Shown one piece after another: positions 43,794-53,507 of a DNA stretch of 64,000 nt. The stretch is from assembly GCA_965203045.1 (NCBI GenBank), contig OZ241850.1, positions 1,116,001 through 1,180,000 of the forward strand, given 5' to 3'. Each line of letters starts with the position of its first letter. Within the stretch, counting starts at the first letter, position 1. Source of the DNA: G965203045 sp965203045. Its GTDB lineage: Bacteria > Pseudomonadota > Gammaproteobacteria > PS1 > Pseudothioglobaceae. The translations under genes were made by a program, and so were the position numbers. The notes beneath the pieces were generated by a model. That model worked only from the letters and a program-made list of their open reading frames with translations. It was not told the DNA's origin and ran no database searches.

Positions 43794-44954
43794 ATGGCTG
43801 AAAATTATCGCCCACAAACTAAGGCTATTCGCATTGGTTATAAACGCACTGAGCAGCAGGAGCATTCTGAGGCTATTTTTTTAACATCCAGTTTTGTTTT
43901 TGCCAATGCTGAACAAGCAGAAGCTAGGTTTGCCAAAAAGGAGGAGGGTAATGTTTATACTAGGTTTACCAATCCTACGGTCAGGGCTTTTGAGAAGCGC
44001 TTAGCAGAACTAGAGGGGGCTGGTGATTGTGTAGCAACTGCTAGTGGAATGGCGGCTATTTTTGCTACTATTATGGTTGTGTGTGTGAATGGTGACCATA
44101 TTATTGCTACTAAAAATATGTTTGGCACTACTATTGTGCTACTGAATAATATTGTTACTAAATTTGGTATTCAGGTTTCTTGGGTAGATTTAGATGACCT
44201 TAATGGTTATAAAAAGGCAATTAGGGCTAATACTAAATTATGCTTATTGGAAACGCCTTCTAACCCGATAGGAACAATAGTTGACTTGAAAGCTCTTGTA
44301 AAAATTACTAAAAAATACGAAATATTACTAGCGGTAGATAATGCTTTATTAACACCATTTTTGCAAAAGCCTCTTGTATTTGGTGCCGACATTGTTATTC
44401 ATTCGGCGACTAAATATATTGACGGACAAGGCAGGACTTTAGCTGGTGCGGTTTTGGGTAGTAGTGATTTAATAGAGCAGGTGAGCTCATTTGTACGTTC
44501 GACTGGTCCTGTTTTAAGCCCTTTTAATGCTTGGGTTTGCCTAAAAGGTTTAGAAACACTCGCGTTTAGAATGCAAGCTCATTGTGATAATGCTTATAAA
44601 ATTGCTAATTGGCTAAATAAGCAAAATGGGATAAATAAGGTTTATTATTTAGGGTTAAAAGATCATCCTCAGCATATTTTAGCTAAGCGGCAACAAGACG
44701 GTTTTGGCGGTATTGTTTCTTTTGTGGTAACAGGCGGTAAAAAAGCGGCGTTTGAACTTATTAATAGCACTAATATGCTCTCTATTACCGCTAATTTAGG
44801 AGACACAAGGACCACTATTACCCATCCAGCAACTACCACTCATAGCCGCCTAAGTGATGAAGAACGTGCCAAGTCTAATATTGAAGATGGTTTAATTCGC
44901 CTTTCTGTTGGTTTAGAGCATTACCAAGACATTATAAATGACATCAAGGTATAA
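43794..44954 (+). CDS. metZ: O-succinylhomoserine sulfhydrylase
   Basis: MetZ makes homocysteine directly from O-succinylhomoserine and sulfide with PLP. In 386 residues it shows YTRFTNPTVRAFEKRLAELE, the PLP-Lys block HSATKYIDGQGR and LGDTRTTITHPATTTHSRL. The purF-metZ order is common in pseudomonad-type gammaproteobacteria. Direct sulfhydrylation replaces the cystathionine route. Confidence 0.93.
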   Translation: MAENYRPQTKAIRIGYKRTEQQEHSEAIFLTSSFVFANAEQAEARFAKKEEGNVYTRFTNPTVRAFEKRLAELEGAGDCVATASGMAAIFATIMVVCVNGDHIIATKNMFGTTIVLLNNIVTKFGIQVSWVDLDDLNGYKKAIRANTKLCLLETPSNPIGTIVDLKALVKITKKYEILLAVDNALLTPFLQKPLVFGADIVIHSATKYIDGQGRTLAGAVLGSSDLIEQVSSFVRSTGPVLSPFNAWVCLKGLETLAFRMQAHCDNAYKIANWLNKQNGINKVYYLGLKDHPQHILAKRQQDGFGGIVSFVVTGGKKAAFELINSTNMLSITANLGDTRTTITHPATTTHSRLSDEERAKSNIEDGLIRLSVGLEHYQDIINDIKV

Positions 44955-44955
44955 T
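44950..44955 (+). promoter_or_regulatory. -10 element upstream of fabA
   Basis: TATAAT (AAGG-TATAAT-TTGCCG) overlaps the metZ stop codon and lies 27 nt before the fabA ATG. No clear -35 is present. It would give fabAB a promoter separate from metZ. Confidence 0.5.
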
Positions 44956-44981
44956 TTGCCGATATATATTTTTTAATTATT

Positions 44982-45491
44982 ATGCACAAACAAAAAGTAA
45001 GTTATAACTATGATGAGCTTATTAAATGTGGTAATGGTAAGTTATTTGGCGTGGGTAATGCTCAATTGCCTCTACCACCAATGCTGATGTTTGATCGTAT
45101 TACTCATATTTCTGAAACTGGCGGCAAACATAATAAGGGTTTAGTCATTGCAGAGCTTGATTTAAAACCTGATTTGTGGTTTTTTAAATGTCATTTTAAT
45201 AACGACCCAGTTATGCCTGGATGTCTAGGTGTGGATGCTGTTTGGCAATTAATTGGTTTCTTCTTGGGCTGGACTGGTGGTAAAGGTCATGGTCGTGCTT
45301 TGGGTGCTGGTGAGATTAAATTTAGTGGACAAATTTTTCCTAGCAATAAAAAGGTCACCTATCGCATTGACTTATCTCGAGTGATTAAGCGACAGTTATA
45401 TATGGGATTTGCTGATGCAACTATTATCTCTGATAATGAGGTTGTTTATCAGGCTAAAAGTTTAAAAGTAGGTCTTTTTACCAATTCATAG
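44982..45491 (+). CDS. fabA: 3-hydroxydecanoyl-ACP dehydratase/isomerase
   Basis: FabA introduces the cis double bond at C10 for anaerobic unsaturated fatty-acid synthesis. The active His is in CHFNNDPVMPGCLG and the active Asp in VDAVWQLIGF. At 169 residues the length is normal. fabB follows after 2 nt, forming the classic pair. Confidence 0.97.
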   Translation: MHKQKVSYNYDELIKCGNGKLFGVGNAQLPLPPMLMFDRITHISETGGKHNKGLVIAELDLKPDLWFFKCHFNNDPVMPGCLGVDAVWQLIGFFLGWTGGKGHGRALGAGEIKFSGQIFPSNKKVTYRIDLSRVIKRQLYMGFADATIISDNEVVYQAKSLKVGLFTNS

Positions 45492-45493
45492 CT

Positions 45494-46723
45494 ATGAAAC
45501 GTGTTGTTATTACTGGAATGGGTATTATTTCTAGCTTAGGAAATAATAAAGCTGAAGTATTAAAATCATTAAAAGATGGCAAATCGGGCGTTGAATTTTG
45601 TAAAGAATATGCTGATTTGGGGTTAAGGTCGCAAATTCATGGTAGTATTGATAGTATAGACCACACTGATATTATTGATAGAAAAAACCTGCGTTTTATG
45701 GCAGATGCCGCTATTTATAGCGCTATTGCTTTAGATGAAGCAATCAAACAGTCAGGTTTGGTACCGCGGCAAATATCCCATCCTAAAACTGGGCTTATTA
45801 TGGGTTCTGGTGGAGCTTCCACCGCTAATGTGGTTGAGTCTGCCGATATTCTTCGTCAAAAAGGCATTAAACGTGTTGGCCCATATCGTGTGCCGCGCAC
45901 TATGGGTAGCACTACTTCTGCTTGTCTAGCGACTTTATTTAAAATTAAAGGCATTAATTATTCTATCAGTTCGGCTTGTTCTACTTCGGCGCATTGTATT
46001 GGTAGTGCTTGTGAGCAGATTCAGTTTGGCAAGCAAGATGTGGTTTTTGCTGGTGGTGGCGAAGAATTGCATTGGAGTTTGACTATGCTGTTTGATGCTA
46101 TGGGCGCATTATCATTAAAATATAACATAACACCCAAGCAAGCATCGCGGCCTTTTGATATTAGTAGAGACGGCTTTGTAATATCTGGTGGTGGTGGCGC
46201 TTTGGTGCTGGAATCTTTAGAGCATGCTCAAAAGAGAAATGCTAATATTATTGCTGAAATCAATGGCTATTCTGCCACTTCTGATGGTTTTGATATGGTA
46301 GCGCCTTCTGGCGAGGGTGCGCTCAGATGTATGCAATTGGCAATGAGTAATGTAGATGGTGATATTGATTATATTAATGCTCATGGTACTTCAACACTAG
46401 TGGGCGACATCAAGGAGTTGATAGCCATCAAACAAGCATTTAAGGCCAAAAAATTACCCGCAATTAGCTCTACCAAATCATTAAGTGGTCATGCTTTAGG
46501 TGCTGCTGGGGTAAATGAATCTATTTACTCATTATTGATGTTAACTAATAATTTTATCTCACCATCAGCAAATATTAGCCAACTAGATGAGGCAGCAGAT
46601 GGACTAGATATTGTAACAAATACAAGAGAGATAAAGTTAAATCGTGTAATGTCCAATAGTTTTGGTTTTGGTGGCACCAATGCTTGTTTAGTGTTTGAAA
46701 AATTTAGTGACCATGCTCGTTAA
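45494..46723 (+). CDS. fabB: 3-oxoacyl-ACP synthase I
   Basis: FabB elongates the cis-3-decenoyl-ACP made by FabA. In 409 residues the Cys-His-His set is visible in SSACSTSAHC, NAHGTSTLVGD and SLSGHALGAAG, with a final NSFGFGGTNACL. Its stop codon shares bases with the convergent phoH stop (TTAA). Confidence 0.96.
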   Translation: MKRVVITGMGIISSLGNNKAEVLKSLKDGKSGVEFCKEYADLGLRSQIHGSIDSIDHTDIIDRKNLRFMADAAIYSAIALDEAIKQSGLVPRQISHPKTGLIMGSGGASTANVVESADILRQKGIKRVGPYRVPRTMGSTTSACLATLFKIKGINYSISSACSTSAHCIGSACEQIQFGKQDVVFAGGGEELHWSLTMLFDAMGALSLKYNITPKQASRPFDISRDGFVISGGGGALVLESLEHAQKRNANIIAEINGYSATSDGFDMVAPSGEGALRCMQLAMSNVDGDIDYINAHGTSTLVGDIKELIAIKQAFKAKKLPAISSTKSLSGHALGAAGVNESIYSLLMLTNNFISPSANISQLDEAADGLDIVTNTREIKLNRVMSNSFGFGGTNACLVFEKFSDHAR

Positions 46724-47625
46724 TTTTTTTGATAGGCTTTGATAATTTGGCTGACTAATGGGTGACGCATTACATCAATGTCATTAAGATAGCAAAAGGT
46801 GATATCTTTGATTTTTTTCAGTTGCGTAATTGCTGTATTAAGTCCTGATGGAATACTAGGTGATAAATCAATTTGAGAGACATCGCCGGTAATTACCATC
46901 TTTGCACCAAAGCCCAATCTGGTTAAGAACATTTTCATTTGCGCATTAGTGGTATTTTGGGCTTCATCTAAGATTACAAAAGCATCATTTAAAGTCCTAC
47001 CGCGCATAAAGGCTAAAGGAGCAATTTCAATGATATTTTGTTCAATGAATTTGTTGGTTTTACCAGAGCCAAGCATATAGTGCAATGCATCATAAATTGG
47101 ACGCAGATAGGGGTCAACTTTTTCACTTAAATCACCAGGTAAAAAACCTAATTTCTCCCCAGCTTCAATCACTGGACGAACTAAAATAATACGTCTAACT
47201 ACCATTTTTTCCAATGCTTGAATTGCTTTGGCTACTGCTAAAAAAGTTTTGCCAGTTCCGGCGGGACCAATTGCAAAAACACAGGATTTTTGTTCAATAG
47301 CCATTACGTAGTTTTGTTGGTTTGGGCTACTGACTTCAATTGTTTTTCTGGGCGTGTTGACTAACATTGATGTTTTTTTAGAACTTGCTAATTGTTGGCT
47401 AATACATAATTCAACTTCTTGGTTAGTAAGTATTTTGTGCTCGGCTAATTGGTGTAATTTTACCAGCACCAATGTTGCTAACTTCGCCTGCGCTCCTTTG
47501 ATGCTAAATTGCTCGCCACTATTGCTAATTTTTATGTTTAACCGTCTTTCAAGTATATTTATATTTTTATCCATTACTCCAGATAAATTACTAAGATGAT
47601 TTTGATGTGCTGATACTAATTTCAA
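46720..47625 (-). CDS. ybeZ: PhoH-like (YbeZ) ATPase
   Basis: This 301-residue PhoH-family P-loop protein has FAIGPAGTGKTFLAVA (Walker A), ILVRPVIEAGEKLGFLPGD and FVILDEAQNTT (Walker B). YbeZ works with YbeY in RNA metabolism. It overlaps miaB by 4 nt; ybeY, normally next, is missing because fabB ends here. Confidence 0.93.
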   Translation of the reverse strand: MKLVSAHQNHLSNLSGVMDKNINILERRLNIKISNSGEQFSIKGAQAKLATLVLVKLHQLAEHKILTNQEVELCISQQLASSKKTSMLVNTPRKTIEVSSPNQQNYVMAIEQKSCVFAIGPAGTGKTFLAVAKAIQALEKMVVRRIILVRPVIEAGEKLGFLPGDLSEKVDPYLRPIYDALHYMLGSGKTNKFIEQNIIEIAPLAFMRGRTLNDAFVILDEAQNTTNAQMKMFLTRLGFGAKMVITGDVSQIDLSPSIPSGLNTAITQLKKIKDITFCYLNDIDVMRHPLVSQIIKAYQKN

Positions 47626-48938
47626 AGTAATTCACCTAGCAAGGAATTAGGATTAGACCGAGTAATTTTAACAGCAACTAATTGTCCTATCAAGCTACTA
47701 CTGCCGCTAAAATGCACTACACGATTATTTTCAGTTCTACCACTTAGAGTGTTGCCTTTGGAAGATTTGCCTTCTACTAACACTTTTTGTGTACTATTTA
47801 GCATTTTATTACTAATGTAATGAGTGTTATTATTAATAGCGTTTTGTAATTTAGCAAGACGTTTTTTTTTAGTGAGAATACTAATATTATCAACTATACT
47901 AGCAGCTGGTGTACCCGGACGCGGGCTATAAATAAAACTAAAAGATTTATCAAAACCAATCTCTCTTACTAAGTCCATAGTGTCGTTAAAATTATCTTCA
48001 CTTTCATTTGGAAAACCAACAATAAAATCTGAAGATAGGGAAACATTGGGACGAATTTGACGTAATTTATGTATTTTTGATTTATATTCCAGAACCGTAT
48101 GTCCACGTTTCATCAGTGCTAAAATTTTATCGGAACCGCTTTGAACAGGCAAGTGCAAATGCGATACCAATTTGTCTGTATTAGCATAAGCCTCAATTAG
48201 ACTGTTGCTAAATTCCAGCGGATGGCTGGTGGTATAGCGAATGCGGCAAATATCATCTAATTCCGCTATCATTTCAATCAAAAAGGCTAAATCAACAACG
48301 TTGCCATCTGCGGTTCTGCCTTGATAAGCATTTACATTTTGCCCAAGTAAAGTGATTTCTTTAACACCGCACTTGCTAAGAGCAATCACCTCATTTAGCA
48401 CATCGTCAAAAGGGCGGCTTACCTCTTCTCCGCGTGTATAAGGTACTACACAAAAAGAGCAATATTTACTGCAGCCCTCCATAATAGATACAAAGGCTGA
48501 TATGCTACTAGAGTGAGGTTTCGCTAGATGGTCAAATTTTTCAATCTCAGGAAAGGAAACATCAATTTGAGTCTTTTTTTTAATTAGAACTTCATTAACT
48601 AAATTAGGCAGACGATGCAAAGTTTGTGGACCAAAAATAATATCTACAAATGGAGAACGCTTTAAAATATCTTCTCCTTCGGCAGAGGCAACACAACCAC
48701 CAACTGCAATTATTACATTTGGATTTTTTAACTTTAATTTCCGCCAGCGTCCAAGTTGATGAAATAATTTTTCCTGCGCTTTTTCACGAATATAACAAGT
48801 ATTTATCAGCAGTAAATCTGCCTTTTGCTCATTATCAATTTGGCTTATGTTATGTGTTACTTTCAATAAGTCTTTTATTTTTTGGCTATCATATACATTC
48901 ATCTGACAACCAAAAGTTTTAATAAATACTTTTTTCAT
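47622..48938 (-). CDS. miaB: tRNA-2-methylthio-N6-dimethylallyladenosine synthase
   Basis: MiaB adds the methylthio group at A37 of UNN-decoding tRNAs. It has an N-terminal cluster domain (TFGCQMN, INTCYIREKA, VGGCVA), the radical-SAM motif CSKYCSFCVVPYTRG and a C-terminal TRAM domain. The Met at 48938 (MKKVFIKTFGCQ) is preferred because the family starts there; an ATG at 48959 would add seven residues. Neither has a clear Shine-Dalgarno. Confidence 0.95.
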   Translation of the reverse strand: MKKVFIKTFGCQMNVYDSQKIKDLLKVTHNISQIDNEQKADLLLINTCYIREKAQEKLFHQLGRWRKLKLKNPNVIIAVGGCVASAEGEDILKRSPFVDIIFGPQTLHRLPNLVNEVLIKKKTQIDVSFPEIEKFDHLAKPHSSSISAFVSIMEGCSKYCSFCVVPYTRGEEVSRPFDDVLNEVIALSKCGVKEITLLGQNVNAYQGRTADGNVVDLAFLIEMIAELDDICRIRYTTSHPLEFSNSLIEAYANTDKLVSHLHLPVQSGSDKILALMKRGHTVLEYKSKIHKLRQIRPNVSLSSDFIVGFPNESEDNFNDTMDLVREIGFDKSFSFIYSPRPGTPAASIVDNISILTKKKRLAKLQNAINNNTHYISNKMLNSTQKVLVEGKSSKGNTLSGRTENNRVVHFSGSSSLIGQLVAVKITRSNPNSLLGELL

Positions 48939-48996
48939 TTTCTGTTTAAAATAATCCATTTTATCAGATACTAAGAATAACTTTTAGTTAATGGTT

Positions 48997-50046
48997 TTAC
49001 GCTTTTGTTGATTTATTTAGATTGATTATTTGGGTGGGGTAGGCAATTTCTGCTTGATGGTCTTGAATGATTTGGCTAATGTCAAGTAAGACTTTTTGCT
49101 TGATTTGGTGGAATTTAGCCCAAGCTGTGGTTTTAGTGAAGCAATAAATAAAGAAGTCTACTGAGTAAGCACTAAAATTATTAAGATTTACTATTATTGT
49201 GCGATTGGTATCAATATCAGTACTATTTTTGAGATAGCCTTCAGTTGCATTGATAATTTTTTCTATTTTGTTTAAATCGTTATAGCGCACGCCGATGGTT
49301 TGTTTGATGCGACGGTTAGTCATACGTGAAGGTGTTTCAATGGGAACTGTGGAAAATAGAGAATTAGGCACATAAATTGGGTTTTTACTAAAAGTGATTA
49401 CTTTGGTCATACGCCAGCCAATTTTATCAACAACACCTTCAATACCATGCGCTTCTGCTCTTATCCAATCACCGGTATTAAAGGGTTTGTCAATATGGAG
49501 CATCAAACCGCCAAAAATATTAGCTAGCATATCTTTAGCGGCAAAGCCAATAATAAGACCACCCATACCACCCAAAGCCAAGATGCTGGAAATGGAAAAT
49601 CCGAAGTATTGTGCCAGCATAAGCAGCACGACAATGCCGATAAATATCTTGCTTAACTTCGCCACTAATTGGATAAAATCCGCATCAGTTTTAGTTTTAT
49701 TTTGATTGATTTTTTTGCTTACTTTATCAATAAAACGAAATACAAACCAAGTAACTAGCAAAATAGGAACAGTAGCAAGTATTGGTTTTAGTTGGGCTAA
49801 TAGTATTGCTTGTTTCGCCATTAAGTTAATTAGTGAGTAAACCCAGAAATAAATAATAGCAATTTTTAGTGGCAAGCCAATTGTTTCTAGAAAAATATCA
49901 TCCCATTCGTTGTGACTTTTTTGCGCTTGTTTTTTTAACAAGTGCAGCATAAAACCTAAAGCCACAAATATCCCAAGCGCTACTAAGCTAATTAAAATAG
50001 CAATATTTAATTTTGAACTAAAATAGGTTGTAATCAAAGCCGACAT
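48997..50046 (-). CDS. MscS-family mechanosensitive channel
   Basis: This 349-residue protein has four or five predicted helices. The pore helix reads LGGMGGLIIGFAAKDMLANI and is followed by the beta domain start NTGDWIRAE. It releases solutes on hypo-osmotic shock. It has more N-terminal helices than E. coli MscS (YbdG/YbiO-like). It overlaps nlpD by one base, in the spot rpoS occupies in many relatives. Confidence 0.9.
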   Translation of the reverse strand: MSALITTYFSSKLNIAILISLVALGIFVALGFMLHLLKKQAQKSHNEWDDIFLETIGLPLKIAIIYFWVYSLINLMAKQAILLAQLKPILATVPILLVTWFVFRFIDKVSKKINQNKTKTDADFIQLVAKLSKIFIGIVVLLMLAQYFGFSISSILALGGMGGLIIGFAAKDMLANIFGGLMLHIDKPFNTGDWIRAEAHGIEGVVDKIGWRMTKVITFSKNPIYVPNSLFSTVPIETPSRMTNRRIKQTIGVRYNDLNKIEKIINATEGYLKNSTDIDTNRTIIVNLNNFSAYSVDFFIYCFTKTTAWAKFHQIKQKVLLDISQIIQDHQAEIAYPTQIINLNKSTKA

Positions 50047-50759
50047 TAGTGGTTGATATAAGTAGTGGGATTGATATTTTTAGAACGTTGACGCATTTCT
50101 AGACGCATCGGCTTGGTGCTAGTAATAGCAATTGCCTCACCGATATTAACATTATCGCCTTGTCTTACCAACGACTTGCTATTGTTAGTATAGGCGCTGT
50201 AAAAATAATTGGCGTGTTTGATAATAACCATACTGCCATGAGTTGGTAATTTGTCATTACTATAAACAACAACACCGTTGGCAACAGCATATACGCTTTG
50301 TCCGGGCTTGGTTTGATAACTAATGCCAAAATTATTTGCTTTAGGGTTAAATTTTTGTTTAATTTTGGCATTAACTGGCTTGGTCCAACTTTTATTATCA
50401 CTAACATGTTTAGGCAAGCGGCTTATGAGGCGACCATAGTTACCGCTACTGTTTGTGTTTGAATTAATATCGGTAATGGTGTTTTGGCGCTTAAAGTAGA
50501 TTTTTTGCGCTACTTTGAGTTTATACGGCGGTTTTAACTGATTAATATCTGCTAGTTCCATAACCGACATAGAGCAAATTCTAGCAATGTGCGCTAAACT
50601 ATCGTTGGTTTTTGCGTTGTAGGAATCAGCACAATTTATAATACTGTTATCAACAATTACAATTTTATTAAAAACGCTAGTTTTTTTATTAAGCGGGCTA
50701 TTAAATGTACAAGATACAAATAATAAACTAGTTAATAAAATAACGATGAATTTAAGCAT
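50046..50759 (-). CDS. nlpD: NlpD-like lipoprotein (LysM + degenerate M23/LytM)
   Basis: This 237-residue protein has a lipobox (LLFVSC, Cys17), a LysM domain (~43-89, NDSLAHIARICSMS) and a LytM fold (~145-235). The metal-binding HxxxD and HxH residues are replaced (NFGISY, SAYTNN), as in the amidase activators NlpD/EnvC, so it should activate cell-wall amidases at division. It lies in the glyQ-pcm-yqaA-nlpD-mscS run. Confidence 0.9.
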   Translation of the reverse strand: MLKFIVILLTSLLFVSCTFNSPLNKKTSVFNKIVIVDNSIINCADSYNAKTNDSLAHIARICSMSVMELADINQLKPPYKLKVAQKIYFKRQNTITDINSNTNSSGNYGRLISRLPKHVSDNKSWTKPVNAKIKQKFNPKANNFGISYQTKPGQSVYAVANGVVVYSNDKLPTHGSMVIIKHANYFYSAYTNNSKSLVRQGDNVNIGEAIAITSTKPMRLEMRQRSKNINPTTYINH

Positions 50760-51327
50760 ATATTAAATAATAAATTACAAATAACACTACTAGGATATAA
50801 CCAAGATAATCAATATAGTTTTGTAGCCATTTATCGCAACTTGGACCAAACTTAGATACCAATAATGTTATTAAATAAAATCTGGCACCGCGTGATAAAA
50901 GTGATATTATAACAAACAGTAATAAATTCATTTGTAAAAATCCAGCAGTTATGGTAAATAATTTATAAGGCACAGGGGAAAATCCGGCAAGCGCAATTAC
51001 CCAAATACCATATATATCAAACCAAGATTTTAACAAACTTATATTATCAACATATCCCCAACTTTGCAAATAGGTAAGTAAGAAATTATAAGCATAATAA
51101 CCCAAAGCAAAACCAACAATTCCGCCTAAAACAGAAAAAATAGTGGTGAGCATTGCTAGTTGGTAAGCGCGATGCATTTGTTTTAGCACAATAGGCATAA
51201 GTAGTGCATCTGGCGGAGGGAAAGGTAGAAAAATTGCTTCAATAAAACTAATTAACATTAAGTAATAATGGGCCTTTTTATGGTGTGCCCAGTTCATAAT
51301 AATTTGGTATGATTTAGAAAAAATCAA
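50752..51327 (-). CDS. YqaA-family (DedA-like) membrane protein
   Basis: This 191-residue protein has four or five helices and the DedA/SNARE-associated pattern: EAIFLPFPPPDALLMPIVL near the N-terminus and GFSPVPYKLFTITAGF later. DedA proteins are linked to lipid flipping and membrane homeostasis. A yqaA gene next to pcm/nlpD is frequent in proteobacteria. It overlaps both neighbours (8 and 4 nt). Confidence 0.9.
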   Translation of the reverse strand: MIFSKSYQIIMNWAHHKKAHYYLMLISFIEAIFLPFPPPDALLMPIVLKQMHRAYQLAMLTTIFSVLGGIVGFALGYYAYNFLLTYLQSWGYVDNISLLKSWFDIYGIWVIALAGFSPVPYKLFTITAGFLQMNLLLFVIISLLSRGARFYLITLLVSKFGPSCDKWLQNYIDYLGYILVVLFVIYYLIYA

Positions 51328-52016
51328 TGTTTTATCCCAGATAGTAAAGGCACAAAATTTACTGCGCTAATGTTGTTACGCTGATATTTTTTGCCGTCAA
51401 AAGTAATTTTTACTAAATATTGATAGTTAGCTTGTTGTGACCCCTCCGGTGCTATTAGGCAACCCTCTTTTGCTAATAAATTAATAAAATGTTGTGGTAT
51501 TTTTTCTGCGGCAGCAGTGATAATAATAGCATCAAATTTTTGCTTATTTATCAAATTAGCTCCATCACTTAAATAGCAATGAACGTTATTTAGTTTTAAG
51601 GCTTTAAGTCTTTTTTTACTATTTTTATATAAGCCTTCAATACGTTCAATAGTATAAACTTGATTAAATAATTGTGCCAAAATTGCACTTTGATAACCAC
51701 AACCGGTGCCGACTTCAAGCACAGCTTTATGATTTTTGCTATTTTCAAATAACGCTTCTGACATATGGGCGACAACTTCTGGCTGGGAAATAGTTTGCCC
51801 AAAGCCAATAGGTAGCGCAATATTACTATAAGCATGTTTGGCAAGAGCATCGCTTAGAAAAAAATGTCTAGGTGTGTTAGTTATTACTTCTCTAATAGTT
51901 TTATTGTTGATATTTAGGGCGTTTACCATAGCTTTGCGCGCTTTGTTGCCCACCACACCAACTCCTGGTATATGGCTAAAATCAATCACTTTCATACTCG
52001 CAATAACATTTTGCAA
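51324..52016 (-). CDS. pcm: Protein-L-isoaspartate O-methyltransferase
   Basis: Pcm repairs isoaspartyl damage using SAM. In 230 residues the SAM-binding motif is EVGTGCGYQSAIL; FGQTISQPEVVAHM and ERIEGLYKNSKKRL also fit. Met at 52016 overlaps glyQ by 35 nt; a second Met at 51995 (MKVIDFSHIPG) is possible. surE, a usual neighbour, is elsewhere (57,733). Confidence 0.93.
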   Translation of the reverse strand: MQNVIASMKVIDFSHIPGVGVVGNKARKAMVNALNINNKTIREVITNTPRHFFLSDALAKHAYSNIALPIGFGQTISQPEVVAHMSEALFENSKNHKAVLEVGTGCGYQSAILAQLFNQVYTIERIEGLYKNSKKRLKALKLNNVHCYLSDGANLINKQKFDAIIITAAAEKIPQHFINLLAKEGCLIAPEGSQQANYQYLVKITFDGKKYQRNNISAVNFVPLLSGIKH

Positions 52017-52845
52017 CCGCCGCGCTCATAGTTCTAATTCTGAGGATAAAATTCGCTCTATCAGTGGCGCTAATGGCTTGTCTAGCATCTAATAAATTAA
52101 AAATATGTGAAGCTTTTAATACTTGTTCATAAGCAGGATAGATGAGTTTCTCTTCAATTAGCGTTTGTTGTGTTTGCTCACAATTATCAAAATCACCAAG
52201 TAAGGTTTTAACATTGGCAAATTTAAAATTATAATATGATTGTTGCTCTTCGTTGGTTTTAAAAATATCGCTATAGGAAGTTTGGTTTTTCCAGCACAAA
52301 TCAAATACATTATCCATATTTTGTAAATACATTGCCAAACGTTCTAAACCATAAGTAATTTCACCAGATATTGAACTGCAATCTATACCGCCAACACGTT
52401 GAAAATAAGTAAATTGACTTACCTCCATACCATCAACCCACACTTCCCAGCCAAGCCCAGATGCGCCAAGTGTTGGCGACTCCCAATTATCTTCAACGAA
52501 GCGAATATCATGTTTTTTAAGGTCAATACCAATATGATTTAAAGATTTTAAATACAGATTTTGAATGTCATTAGGAGATGGTTTTAATACCACTTGAAAT
52601 TGATAATAATGCCCGAGACGGTTAGGATTTTGTCCATAGCGACCGTCAGTTGGGCGTCTGCATGCTTGTGTGTAGGCTATTTGTTGTGGTTTAGCATTAA
52701 GCGCGCGTAAAAAAGTTGACGGCGCAAAAGTTGCAGCACCTAGCGGCATATCATAGGCTTGTAAAATATTACAACCATAGTTCGCCCAATAGTGCTCTAA
52801 GCTTAAAATTAAATCCTGAAAATATTGTTGTGGCTTAAGTGGCAT
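51982..52845 (-). CDS. glyQ: Glycyl-tRNA synthetase alpha subunit
   Basis: This is the class II catalytic alpha subunit of the heterotetrameric bacterial GlyRS, 287 residues. It begins YFQDLILSLEHYWANYGC and has FAPSTFLRALN, YVQACRRPTDGRYGQNPNR-like text (seen as TQACRRPTDGRYGQNPNRLG) and LGAGLGWEVWVDGMEV-like text (seen as GASGLGWEVWVDGMEVSQF). The beta subunit gene glyS normally follows but is not here. Confidence 0.96.
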   Translation of the reverse strand: MPLKPQQYFQDLILSLEHYWANYGCNILQAYDMPLGAATFAPSTFLRALNAKPQQIAYTQACRRPTDGRYGQNPNRLGHYYQFQVVLKPSPNDIQNLYLKSLNHIGIDLKKHDIRFVEDNWESPTLGASGLGWEVWVDGMEVSQFTYFQRVGGIDCSSISGEITYGLERLAMYLQNMDNVFDLCWKNQTSYSDIFKTNEEQQSYYNFKFANVKTLLGDFDNCEQTQQTLIEEKLIYPAYEQVLKASHIFNLLDARQAISATDRANFILRIRTMSAAVAKCYCEYESD

Positions 52846-52877
52846 GGCTCTGGTATTAAGAATTGTTGTATTTTATC

Positions 52878-53435
52878 CTAGTTATTGCGATAATCCAAAA
52901 TATCAACATCACTAGTTAGTTGTGGCGGAGTTAGTGCTTGTTGCAATGATTTGATATTGGTTAGATTTAGTTTAAATATCCAGTCTGGATGGTTAATATT
53001 TAGCGTATTTAGTTGTTTTGCTTTAAAAGCAAATTCAATTGTGCTGCCTTGTCTAATCAAACTATACCATCGTTGCTCTTTATTATCGCTATGGATATAT
53101 TTCGCCTCGGCGGTTAAGTCAATATCAAATAACCAGAATAGCGGGGTTTTAGCAAATGCCGCTTTGCGTATAACTGCTTGCGCTAACTCAATATCATAGA
53201 CAATGCTAATATCATCATTGATATAGATAATTTGTGCAAATGGTTTTTGCTGTTTTACTTTTAGGTGATTGGGCGCTTGAAAAAATATCTGACCAGAGGC
53301 AAAACTGTTACCACTAGCAGTTAAATTTTGTTGGCTAAAGTCTGCTTTAAAACTACCCATATTTTTAAGCATACTCACCACTTCAGAGGCGAACAAAAAT
53401 CTACTAAATAGTAATAATAACAATATTTTTAACAT
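52878..53435 (-). CDS. lolA: Outer-membrane lipoprotein carrier protein LolA
   Basis: LolA carries lipoproteins across the periplasm to LolB. This 185-residue protein has a signal peptide (1-~16, ending LFA) and the pattern MLKNMGSFKADFSQQNL, SGQIFFQAPNHLKVKQQKP. It is the first gene of a minus-strand run through glyQ, pcm, yqaA, nlpD, mscS, miaB and phoH. Confidence 0.88.
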   Translation of the reverse strand: MLKILLLLLFSRFLFASEVVSMLKNMGSFKADFSQQNLTASGNSFASGQIFFQAPNHLKVKQQKPFAQIIYINDDISIVYDIELAQAVIRKAAFAKTPLFWLFDIDLTAEAKYIHSDNKEQRWYSLIRQGSTIEFAFKAKQLNTLNINHPDWIFKLNLTNIKSLQQALTPPQLTSDVDILDYRNN

Positions 53436-53507
53436 GCCTTTTTATTTTACCAATATGTTTTTAAAAAGGTTATAACATGGTGGTGATGATTTTAAAGGAG
53501 AAATGAA

